Assembly: GCA_964407525.1 (NCBI GenBank)
Contig: CAYOWC010000253.1
Location: 1 to 7,316, forward strand
DNA from: DUZB01 sp964407525
GTDB taxonomy: Bacteria; Desulfobacterota; DSM-4660; Desulfatiglandales; Desulfatiglandaceae
DNA length: 7,316 nt
Direction of reading: 5' to 3'
Shown: positions 1 through 7,227 of the stretch, in pieces
How positions within the stretch are numbered: the stretch's first letter is position 1
Layout: every line of letters starts with the position of its first letter
Notes under the pieces: model-generated
What the model was told of the DNA's origin: nothing
Seen by the model: only the letters and a program-made list of their open reading frames with translations
Database searches by the model: none
Translations under genes and position numbers: made by a program

Positions 1-69
1 ATTTTATAAAAGGCTTACGCCCGCCTGCCTCGCCTAACCATCAGCAGAATGGTTCCCAAATAGTGGGGG

Positions 70-211
70 ATGGCAATATTGACTAATCTCAAGATAGAGT
101 CGCAACGGCCATGGCGGGCAGGCCTAAACTCCAAGAAGATGACGCTTCAGGAACTTGCCGATCTTACGGGCCTGACCAGAAGTTACCTGTCAAAAACTGA
201 AAAGGATCAAG
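70..211 (+). pseudogene. Truncated XRE-family helix-turn-helix regulator remnant
   Basis: A short frame opening at ATG 70 encodes an XRE/Cro-type helix-turn-helix at roughly residues 21-46 (139-207). Visible blocks are MTLQELADLTG for the positioning helix and LTRSYLSKTEK for the recognition helix. Such proteins normally have about ten more residues before this block, the rest of a five-helix DNA-binding domain after it, and often a C-terminal cupin sensor. Here the preceding residues do not resemble the family apart from a short GLNSKKM-like join. The similarity also ends at about residue 47, exactly where the oxidoreductase ribosome-binding site and start lie. The frame continues to 291, but that part is only the oxidoreductase gene read out of frame. 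The usual SKIE motif reads SKTE. No good ribosome-binding site precedes ATG 70. I infer a decayed or deletion-truncated regulator. A short functional HTH peptide is a less likely alternative. Confidence 0.55.
201..206 (+). promoter_or_regulatory. Ribosome-binding site of the oxidoreductase gene
   Basis: AAAGGA lies 5 nt before ATG 212. It supports that start, which also places the CxxC iron-sulfur motif at the usual short distance (residue 10) from the N terminus. The site lies inside the end of the regulator-like frame. Confidence 0.6.
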
Positions 212-2353
212 ATGGCGAAAGAAACAGTAGCCGGCATATGCGGCATTTGCCCAGGCGGATGTGGCGTGAATGTGGTGCTGGTGGACGGTAAAGTCGAAAA
301 AATTTTACCCATCAAGGACCATCCCATGGGAGTGGTATGTGTTCGCGGGCTTCATTCAAAGGAAATCATATACTCCAGGGACCGTTTGAAATACCCTTTA
401 CGCCGTGTCGGCGAAAAAGGTGAAGGGAAATTCGAACAAATCACCTGGGATGATGCCATCGACCGGATTGTCCAGGCATTCCGAAAAACCAAGAATGAAT
501 ACGGCGCACAAGCTGTCATGAGCTACTTTGGCCGCGGCAGTTTCGACACGAACCTTGTGGATGTCTTCGGTGCCCCGGACCCCACCAGTAAAGGCGTCAC
601 AGGATTTTTATATCCCTTTGGCTCACCCAACGGCACGGGCGTTTCTTCCATTTGCTCCGTATCTTATAATCTCCTTGCAGGAATACCAACCATCGGGAGT
701 ACCATGCATGCACTTTATCCGGATTTTGAGAACACGGATATGGTGGTGATATGGGGCGCCAACCCGCCCACGGACTCCCCGCCGAACAAGGTGAAGAAAA
801 TCCTGGCCGCCAAAAAACGGGGTGCCAGGATCGTCGTCATAGACCCAATGCGATCCCATATGGCGAAAAAAGCGGATGAATGGGTCGGCATCCGTCCAGG
901 CACGGACGGAGCACTGGCACTGAGCATAATCCATGTCATTGTGAACGAAAAGCTCCATGACGAAGCTTTTGTTCGGGACTGGACCTTGGGTTTTGAGGCC
1001 CTTCGGGACTATGCACAAGAGTTCCCCCCGGAAAAGGTTGAAAAGATTACCCGTGTGCCTCGGGAAACCATCGTCGCCCTGGCCCGATCCATCGCCGGAG
1101 CCAAAGGCGCGTCGCTGCTCATGTACACGGGACTTGAATACAGCAACAGCGGTGTTCAAAGCATCAGGGCTGTGTTGTGCCTCTGGGCTATAACGGGCAA
1201 TATGGATGTACAAGGCGGACTCATGTTCAGACCGCCCAGTCCTGTGAAGTTCCCGCGTATCAAGCTGGAACCGCCTCCGGGCGTCAAACCGATTGGAGCA
1301 GATAAGTACCCGTTTTTTTGCGATATCCTCAATTCGGCACAGTTTATGGAGGCTCCCCGGGCAATTCTGCAAGGTGAACCCTATCCAGTCAAATCCCTGT
1401 TGGTTTTCGGTGCGTCACTTTTAACCAGCCTGCCCGATCCGGAGATGTGGAAAAAATGTTTAAAAAAACTCGATTTCATGGTGGTATTCGACAGATTCAT
1501 GACTGCTGACGCTATGTATGCGGACATCGTGCTTCCCGCCACAACGAATTACGAAAACATAGGGTATCAAAAATATCCAGGGGGATACTGTCAATTGCGC
1601 CAGAGGGTGATCGATCCCATAGAGGAGGCGAAATCCGGGTACACATTTTTAGTGGAACTGGCCAAAGGGCTTGGGTATGGAGATCTCTTCCCGTCAACAG
1701 AAGAAGATCGTCTCAAATTTGCCTTTGAGTCCGGCCCCGTATCTTTGGGGGAATTGAAAACCCATCCGGAAGGCGTCAAATATGATGTGGGTAAACAGAA
1801 ATACCGGAAGTACGCCAAGGGCCTCCTGCGAAAGGGAGGGGATCCGGGATTCAATACACCTTCAGGGAAAATAGAACTCGTGTCAAGCCTGTTGGAGAAA
1901 TACGGCTATGATGGCTTACCCGTTTACGTGGAACCCACTGAAAGCCCACTGAGCAGCCCGGAACTTTATGAAAAATACCCGCTGGTGTTCAATAGCGGGG
2001 CTAGAATCCAGTCGACGTTTCGATCACAGCATTTGAATATTCCGGGGTTGTTGAAACTGCAACCCAAACCCCAGGTTTTGATTCACCCGCTGGATGCGAA
2101 AGAGAGGGGCATTGAAAATCGGGACAGGGTATGGGTGGAATCTCCCAGGGGTCGCGTGGGCTTTTGGGCCAAAGTGACGAACGACGTGATGACGGGACAG
2201 GTGGAGGTAAATGTGGGCGGCGGGAGCCCCATTCATGCCGCGCCGTGGCGGGAAGCCAACGCCAACTATTTGACCGACCCTGAAAATCGCGACCCTATTT
2301 CGGGATTCCCCGTATACAAGGCTTTGCTTTGCGATGTGAAAAAACGCGATTGA
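212..2353 (+). CDS. Molybdopterin (bis-MGD) oxidoreductase, acetylene hydratase-like branch
   Basis: This 713-residue protein belongs to the DMSO reductase superfamily of Mo/W bis-MGD enzymes. The N-terminal [4Fe-4S] domain has C10, C13, C17 and C43 (CX2CX3CX25C), followed by the usual basic residue R45. The catalytic domain begins near residue 60 (ITWDDAIDRI). GSPNGTGVSSIC puts C148 where the metal-ligating Cys is expected. WGANPP and VIDPMRSHMAKKAD are cofactor-binding motifs. A C-terminal MGD-binding domain covers about 588-708 (VLIHPLDAKERGI). There is no Tat signal or membrane segment, so it is probably cytoplasmic. Length and layout, including TPSGKIELVSSLLEKYGYD, recall acetylene hydratase of Pelobacter acetylenicus as I remember it. 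However, the residue after the second cluster Cys is Pro14, where that enzyme has its catalytic Asp13, so acetylene hydration is unlikely. No iron-sulfur, flavin or membrane partner is encoded alongside. Substrate unknown; family assignment is very secure. Confidence 0.93.
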   Translation: MAKETVAGICGICPGGCGVNVVLVDGKVEKILPIKDHPMGVVCVRGLHSKEIIYSRDRLKYPLRRVGEKGEGKFEQITWDDAIDRIVQAFRKTKNEYGAQAVMSYFGRGSFDTNLVDVFGAPDPTSKGVTGFLYPFGSPNGTGVSSICSVSYNLLAGIPTIGSTMHALYPDFENTDMVVIWGANPPTDSPPNKVKKILAAKKRGARIVVIDPMRSHMAKKADEWVGIRPGTDGALALSIIHVIVNEKLHDEAFVRDWTLGFEALRDYAQEFPPEKVEKITRVPRETIVALARSIAGAKGASLLMYTGLEYSNSGVQSIRAVLCLWAITGNMDVQGGLMFRPPSPVKFPRIKLEPPPGVKPIGADKYPFFCDILNSAQFMEAPRAILQGEPYPVKSLLVFGASLLTSLPDPEMWKKCLKKLDFMVVFDRFMTADAMYADIVLPATTNYENIGYQKYPGGYCQLRQRVIDPIEEAKSGYTFLVELAKGLGYGDLFPSTEEDRLKFAFESGPVSLGELKTHPEGVKYDVGKQKYRKYAKGLLRKGGDPGFNTPSGKIELVSSLLEKYGYDGLPVYVEPTESPLSSPELYEKYPLVFNSGARIQSTFRSQHLNIPGLLKLQPKPQVLIHPLDAKERGIENRDRVWVESPRGRVGFWAKVTNDVMTGQVEVNVGGGSPIHAAPWREANANYLTDPENRDPISGFPVYKALLCDVKKRD

Positions 2354-2698
2354 CGGATCCTATTCAAAAACCATGGCCGGAATGGTGCTGCAAAGGCGTT
2401 GTTGCCCGAAGCCAGACGATTTATTGAAAATGGTAAAACATTGCGAGAACGTTTCGAAAGAGCTTGTTGCCTCACATCAACGGGCAATGTTTCACCTATC
2501 GCCGCCCCCTCTGATGCAACGGGGAAGACCTGGGAACACCCATCATCTTTATCCTAAAGAGCAAAGGCATTCTGTTTGCTATCAAATACCTCCCATGATA
2601 TAAATACACCATAGCTCAAAATTCAAACATCCGGCACTCTTTCGCTGGAACAATACCTCCTTACAAAGAGCCATAGATACGCAAGGGACTTCTCTAAG
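2354..2698. other. Intergenic region with no convincing gene
   Basis: About 345 bp separate the oxidoreductase from the alkylation-repair gene. The first 200 bp remain open in the oxidoreductase frame after its stop (to TAA 2555-2557), with protein-like stretches such as AKALLPEARRFIENGK but no start codon of its own. I cannot assign it and treat it as possible gene debris. The last 120 bp are AT-richer and hold the promoter candidate at 2576-2604. I see no strong intrinsic terminator. The hairpin AGCAAA/TTTGCT at 2560-2580 has only 6 bp and no T tract. Confidence 0.5.
2576..2604 (+). promoter_or_regulatory. Candidate sigma70-type promoter for the AlkD-like gene
   Basis: TTGCTA (2576-2581, four of six matches to TTGACA) and TATAAA (2599-2604, five of six matches to TATAAT) are separated by an ideal 17 bp spacer. 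Transcription would start near 2611, giving a leader of about 88 nt before ATG 2699. The surrounding DNA is AT-rich compared with the flanking genes. This is a sequence match only, not proof. Confidence 0.4.
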
Positions 2699-3403
2699 AT
2701 GATAGCCATAGAAATCCAGAAAAAGCTGCAGACGCTTGGAGATCCTCAACGAGCACAAGTGCAGCAAAAACTCTTCAAAACAGGCCCGGGAGAATATGGC
2801 GAAGGGAATATCTTCATTGGTTTGCGTGTCCCAGAGATCAGAAAGATGGCGAAAGAGCACCAGGCCCTTGCACTCTCCGAGATAATCCGGTTGTTGCAAT
2901 CACCTATCCATGAGGCAAGATTCCTGGCACTCCTCATCCTGATTCGTGTTTACAGGAATGGGGAAGCTTCCATTCGAGAGCAAATCTATCTTACATACTT
3001 ACAGCACACCCGGTTTATCAATAACTGGGATCTGGTCGATGCATCGGCCGCTCATATCGTTGGCGCTCGTCTGATGAATGGCAGCAGGGATAGACTCCAC
3101 GAATTGGCGTTATCAAATCTGATCTGGGACCGAAGAATAGCCGTAATAGCCACATTTCACTTCATAAAACTTGGGGAATATTCCGACACATTAGATATTT
3201 CGGGGCTATTGCTCAAAGACCCGGAGGACCTGATCCACAAAGCAGTTGGTTGGATGCTTCGAGAGATTGGTAAGCGGGATCGACCTACAGAGGAATCGTT
3301 TCTGAGAGCAACCTATAGAATCATGCCGCGAACCATGCTCAGGTACGCTATCGAAAAATTTCCAGAGGCGTTGAGGCTGCAATATTTGAGAGGGGAAATT
3401 TGA
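2699..3403 (+). CDS. DNA alkylation repair protein, AlkD-like HEAT-repeat glycosylase
   Basis: This 234-residue all-helical protein matches the DNA alkylation repair family typified by Bacillus cereus AlkD. AlkD is a glycosylase that removes positively charged N3- and N7-alkylated purines to start base excision repair without flipping the base. The N-terminal block FKTGPGEYGEGNIFIGLRVP is typical of one common subgroup. INNWDLVD supplies W110 and D114, equivalent to W109 and D113 of AlkD. WDRRIA supplies R146 (AlkD R148), and HKAVGWMLRE supplies W185 (AlkD W187). The C terminus (MPRTMLRYAIEKFP) is intact and the length is normal, so it should be active. AAGGGA at 2683-2688, 10 nt upstream, serves the ATG. 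The protein is cytoplasmic. No other repair or ada-type gene is nearby, so it looks like a stand-alone gene with its own promoter, possibly shared with the downstream gene. Confidence 0.93.
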   Translation: MIAIEIQKKLQTLGDPQRAQVQQKLFKTGPGEYGEGNIFIGLRVPEIRKMAKEHQALALSEIIRLLQSPIHEARFLALLILIRVYRNGEASIREQIYLTYLQHTRFINNWDLVDASAAHIVGARLMNGSRDRLHELALSNLIWDRRIAVIATFHFIKLGEYSDTLDISGLLLKDPEDLIHKAVGWMLREIGKRDRPTEESFLRATYRIMPRTMLRYAIEKFPEALRLQYLRGEI

Positions 3404-3459
3404 CATAAAGCACCGTCTATGGCTCCTCAGTGAATTCATTCAGGCGGAAACGTGAATAC

Positions 3460-3463
3460 GGAA
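3460..3463 (+). promoter_or_regulatory. Weak ribosome-binding site that decides the AsmA-like start
   Basis: GGAA sits 5 nt before ATG 3469, within the sequence ACGGAACGATAATG. The in-frame GTG at 3430 has no purine-rich site in front of it and would only add 13 residues before an N terminus that already looks complete. ATG 3469 is therefore preferred. Confidence 0.45.
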
Positions 3464-3468
3464 CGATA

Positions 3469-6400
3469 ATGAAAGAGAAATCTGCAGCACCCCAAAAACC
3501 TTCAAAGAAATCCGGATTTTCCAGAGTTGTAAAATGGTCGCTATGGCTTTTTGGGACGATTCTGGCCACGATATTTTTTCTGGCCCTTCTTGTCTTTTTG
3601 CTCCCACACTTTGTTTCCACCCAATGGACAAAGGAAAAAGTGGAGCTGTATGCGACCCAAACCATTCAACGTCCCGTACACGTTCAGAACCTTTCCTGGA
3701 CCTGGAAGAATGGGATTCTCCTGGAAAACCTGCAAATTGGAGATGACCCGTCCTTTTCGGAAAACCCGATCATTTCACTAAAACGATTCTTTCTCTCCAT
3801 CAACTTCCGGCAACTCATAAAACAGCGCCTTGTCGTCCTTCTGGAGTTAGATGGTGCTCATATCAATCTGATCAAGAAAAAGAATGGCGCTTCCAACCTT
3901 GAAAGCCTACTTTCAAGCATCAGCCAACCCGCCGAGTCACCATCGGAACCGGGACAGAAAAGTTCACCATCAACGACCATACTCCCGCCGCCAATCCATG
4001 ACATTCAAGCCCGACTGAGCATAAATAACGTTGTTCTGAAAATGGTCGATCGGGAGCAAAATCGAACGTTTCTTGTTCATGACGCCTCCTTCCTGCTTAA
4101 TGCTCCATCCCTTGTCCATGAGCCGATCGATTTGTCGTTTTCCGCCAGGGAACAAATGGATGGAAATCCCTTACCACCCATCCAGGTCACAGCAAAGGTA
4201 GTGGACTTGATCAACAAAGATGCCTCCATAAATATAGGAGGGCTATCTGCAGACATTAAAGGGAAGCTTCCGGGAATGGAAATCTCGCTCCTGGGTTCCG
4301 CATCCAAAAGGGGTATTCATGGGAAAATCAGACTTGACCTTGAACCGCTACGAAAAGGATTGGCGCCTTTCCTCTCTCCTCCTCCACCCCAAATGTCCGG
4401 CAGAATGGACCTTGAAATGACTGCATCCGTCGACGAGAAAGGTCATGAAGACCCAATCACCTATGACCTTAAAATAGATGGACATCAACTCAAGATATCC
4501 GGCGGGCCACTGGCAGAGAAAGAAGTGGGGCCACTGGATCTTCTTGTGACCAATAAAGGAATATTGCGCCATAAAGAAGGCATGCTGGATATCCGGGCAG
4601 GAGTTATTCAAATACAGAATGGGAGCAGGATCTCCTTCAAAGGTCTCATCCGTGGGCTGGAAAAGCCCCCGTTCACGGTAGACCTTTTAGCGGACCACAT
4701 CGCTTTAAATTTACAGGAACTTTTTCTATTAGCCAGGGCCTTTGTCCCCCCCGGCGTAAGCCTGAACGAAGGGAAGAAACAAACAGACGGGCATGCGAAA
4801 CTGGTAGTCAGAAATGCTACCTTGAAAGGGACTGTGCCAACAGGGTCGAGTCATCTGAAATGGGATAGTCTGGAAGTGGGGTTGCCCTTTTCGGAGGCCA
4901 GACTTCCAACAGGAATTGCGACTGGGGAGGGGCTCAAGGTAAAGGTCGGGAAGGGAGAGATAGATATGTCCTCCTTCTTTCCCACCAGGGCGGAGCTAAC
5001 CGCCGGCCTTAGCCTGGACGCCTGCCATCTCAAGGGTAAGGATGAAATTTTCTTAAAAGGCCTACACAGCCGCCGTTTTCACATCCTTGCGAACAACCTG
5101 TCTCTTTCCCGAAAGTCCCTTTTAGGCATCACCGGAAAGATCAACCTTACTGAATCGTTTTTTATTGAAAAATTCACCGCTCTAAAAAAAATCACGGGCT
5201 CCAAAATTCTCCATACCATGAATATAGCGTTGACCCTGCCCCCCTCCCATTCCCTCCATGCAACAACAGTGACACTTGGCATTTCGACGCCATCTCTCAC
5301 CCTGAAGAATCTTCTTTCAGATCCTGTAAAAACCCCATTTACGATGGAAACGAAGATAAAGGGCTTTCAGTTTTCTAAGGGCAAATCCTACAGGGCTGAC
5401 GTAAAAGAAAGTGAAGTGACTGTGAGTGCAGGAAAGATTGTAGAAGCCCACCTCAAAGCTCATATCGTTGATTCCGGACTGAAAAAACTCCAGGCCGACG
5501 GAAACATGACCCTTGATCTGGCAAAAGCATTCGCCCTGTTTCCTCCCTCTATTCGAACCTCCATAGGACTAAGAAGCAAGGTTGCAGGGAAAATAGCGGT
5601 AGCTTGGAACTACAGGGGTAGACGTCCCACTCCCGTGGAAATCGGGCGTTTCAGCAATGGAAAAATCACTCTGAAGGAAAAACTGCCGGCCGCGGGCTTT
5701 GTGGAAATGGCTGAAGTCACGACCCAACTCACGGATATACGTTTAAACATGCCCTTGGGAAAACAAAAGAGGGTCAAGATTAAGACCATCAACACATCTA
5801 AGCCACTGAAGCTTTCCTTGAAGCAGGGCCTGAAACAGACGGAGTTTGAAGGGGAGGTTGATTTTGAGGGGATGCTCGGCCTCCCGGCATCCACAAAAAA
5901 AGGACAACCTGTTCGAGGTGTCCTGTCTTTTTCGGGGGCTCTTAATAACCTGGAGGCCCTGACTTTGTCCCAGAAACTGAAAATAGAACCCCTGGGATTG
6001 ACCCAGTCCCTTTCGGCGTCTCTGGAGGGAATCGACAGGTTTTTAGGCGGCACAGGCCAACCGTTGTCTGTAAAAGCCCTCAAAAGACTCAAGGGCGCCC
6101 TTGAAGCCTCCATCAAGGCTGATTTCCATCCGGAACTTCTTTCAACCATCCAGACTTTATCTATCCAGGAATTGGATTTGGATGGAACCATCGAAGCCGC
6201 TGCGGGCATAAACTTTGACGGAAAAGGCGAAATGGTGGGACGACTAGGCATCAAAAGCCCCCATCTGAACATGGGTCTGAAAGAACGTCTCAACATCAAA
6301 AACCTGAAGATCAATCTGGATCTGGAAAAAAAACTTCGGATACTTTCACAAAAAGACACGGACCGTGCCGATTCGGCCACATCCCCCTACTTGTCCGTAA

Positions 6401-7221
6401 AGGTTCTTAAGCCTATTTTTTCCTCCCAAACCACGTCTGGCTCTCGTTTCACTTCCTCAGAAAACTTCCCCATGGGAAATCACAGAGTGCCCTTTTCAGC
6501 TAAACCCGCCCTTGCTTTTGATTCCCTGCATATGAAAATGGACCCATTCCCCCTGAATCTGAGTGATTTCGTGCTCCAACTCCATCTGGAAGATTCCCTG
6601 CCGTCCATTGATTCATTCCAGTTTGACGTTTTTGGAGGAACATCGGTGGGATCTATTTCCATAACCCGTGAAGGGAAAAGCCCCAAGGATCTGTTTATGG
6701 TGGGAATGAACTGCTCTTTCACCGGAATCGATGCCGCAAAAATGGCGCCACGGCTTGCTGAAGCAGGTTCACATGAAACAGAACTTGCAGGAAGCATCTC
6801 CGTCCGCGTACCTGTTTCCGGGAATCCTGATGCCGCAATCAACAACCTCAGCGGCTCCATTCGTTTAACGCATATCGGATCAAAAACCTTGGAGGGGATA
6901 CTGTATGCGCTGGACCCTTCTGAAAGTAATGAAATGATCAGGAAACAACGGGCCCTCCTGAGACAGGGGACACCTTTGTGGATCACAGCGGAAATCCGAT
7001 CAGGGAACTTCTCCCTTTCAGGGGAAATGCTGATAAAGGGTGCGCGCATAGCCCTCCCGACCCTTCAACGGCTCAATATAACGGCTTTGCCCATCCGAAA
7101 GAAGCTGAAAAAAGCCTTTTCTTCCTTCGGCCCAGTAGTAAATGCCTTGAAAGTCGTGAGCAGCAATACTATTTTGATGGATAAAGGGAATTTCGAACTA
7201 ATAACTCGTTTCCATCCATAA
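3469..7221 (+). CDS. AsmA-like family envelope protein, membrane-anchored
   Basis: From ATG 3469 the protein is 1250 residues (1263 from the alternative GTG 3430). A Lys-rich N terminus (K2, K4, K10, K13, K14) precedes one hydrophobic helix at about 22-46, which predicts cytoplasm-in anchoring with the bulk in the periplasm. The AsmA-type N-terminal domain follows: VHVQNLSWTWKNGILLENLQ, the ISLKRFFLSINF strand and the LDGAHINLIKKKNG block. A Ser/Pro-rich linker lies at about 150-176. The rest is a long series of amphipathic beta-strand-like segments. The C-terminal part (from about 1105) has ELAGSISVRVPVSG, LDPSESNE at 1148-1155 and a closing SGNFSLSGEMLIKG strand pair. AsmA relatives YhdP, TamB and YdbH form lipid-filled beta grooves that carry phospholipids between inner and outer membrane; length is close to YhdP. 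A lipid-transfer or outer-membrane maintenance role is inferred from the family. The gene starts 65 bp after the AlkD-like gene with no terminator between, so co-transcription is possible. Confidence 0.85.
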   Translation: MKEKSAAPQKPSKKSGFSRVVKWSLWLFGTILATIFFLALLVFLLPHFVSTQWTKEKVELYATQTIQRPVHVQNLSWTWKNGILLENLQIGDDPSFSENPIISLKRFFLSINFRQLIKQRLVVLLELDGAHINLIKKKNGASNLESLLSSISQPAESPSEPGQKSSPSTTILPPPIHDIQARLSINNVVLKMVDREQNRTFLVHDASFLLNAPSLVHEPIDLSFSAREQMDGNPLPPIQVTAKVVDLINKDASINIGGLSADIKGKLPGMEISLLGSASKRGIHGKIRLDLEPLRKGLAPFLSPPPPQMSGRMDLEMTASVDEKGHEDPITYDLKIDGHQLKISGGPLAEKEVGPLDLLVTNKGILRHKEGMLDIRAGVIQIQNGSRISFKGLIRGLEKPPFTVDLLADHIALNLQELFLLARAFVPPGVSLNEGKKQTDGHAKLVVRNATLKGTVPTGSSHLKWDSLEVGLPFSEARLPTGIATGEGLKVKVGKGEIDMSSFFPTRAELTAGLSLDACHLKGKDEIFLKGLHSRRFHILANNLSLSRKSLLGITGKINLTESFFIEKFTALKKITGSKILHTMNIALTLPPSHSLHATTVTLGISTPSLTLKNLLSDPVKTPFTMETKIKGFQFSKGKSYRADVKESEVTVSAGKIVEAHLKAHIVDSGLKKLQADGNMTLDLAKAFALFPPSIRTSIGLRSKVAGKIAVAWNYRGRRPTPVEIGRFSNGKITLKEKLPAAGFVEMAEVTTQLTDIRLNMPLGKQKRVKIKTINTSKPLKLSLKQGLKQTEFEGEVDFEGMLGLPASTKKGQPVRGVLSFSGALNNLEALTLSQKLKIEPLGLTQSLSASLEGIDRFLGGTGQPLSVKALKRLKGALEASIKADFHPELLSTIQTLSIQELDLDGTIEAAAGINFDGKGEMVGRLGIKSPHLNMGLKERLNIKNLKINLDLEKKLRILSQKDTDRADSATSPYLSVKVLKPIFSSQTTSGSRFTSSENFPMGNHRVPFSAKPALAFDSLHMKMDPFPLNLSDFVLQLHLEDSLPSIDSFQFDVFGGTSVGSISITREGKSPKDLFMVGMNCSFTGIDAAKMAPRLAEAGSHETELAGSISVRVPVSGNPDAAINNLSGSIRLTHIGSKTLEGILYALDPSESNEMIRKQRALLRQGTPLWITAEIRSGNFSLSGEMLIKGARIALPTLQRLNITALPIRKKLKKAFSSFGPVVNALKVVSSNTILMDKGNFELITRFHP

Positions 7222-7227
7222 ATGGCC

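Noticed and set aside
2..11. TTTTATAAAA, a perfect 10 bp AT palindrome containing a -10-like TATAAA
   Set aside because: A -35 element would lie at or beyond the window edge, and AT palindromes this short are common, so it cannot be supported.
79..107. TTGACT at 79-84 as a -35 element for the oxidoreductase
   Set aside because: No -10-like hexamer occurs 16-18 bp downstream.
623..1372. A 249-codon open frame on the - strand inside the oxidoreductase gene
   Set aside because: The + strand frame is an unmistakable complete oxidoreductase. The antisense translation has no recognisable domain.
2351..2353. TGA as a selenocysteine codon extending the oxidoreductase
   Set aside because: The family's normal C terminus (KALLCDVKK-like) ends right here. 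Selenocysteine in this superfamily is at the metal site, and no clear SECIS-type hairpin follows.
212..2353. Naming the enzyme acetylene hydratase or formate dehydrogenase
   Set aside because: The hydratase Asp next to the second cluster Cys is Pro. The formate dehydrogenase pattern of Cys/Sec followed by the conserved His is not seen around C148.
2560..2580. AGCAAA-N9-TTTGCT hairpin as a terminator of the oxidoreductase
   Set aside because: The stem is only 6 weak base pairs with a 9 nt loop, and no T tract follows.
2373..2603. A 76-codon + strand frame starting at ATG 2373
   Set aside because: It has no ribosome-binding site, no recognisable motif and irregular composition. It is probably a chance frame in the intergenic gap.
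5610..7049. Long - strand open frames (256 and 189 codons) opposite the AsmA-like gene
   Set aside because: They give Ser/Arg/Phe-rich translations typical of antisense shadows, with no family motif, while the + frame has coherent AsmA features.
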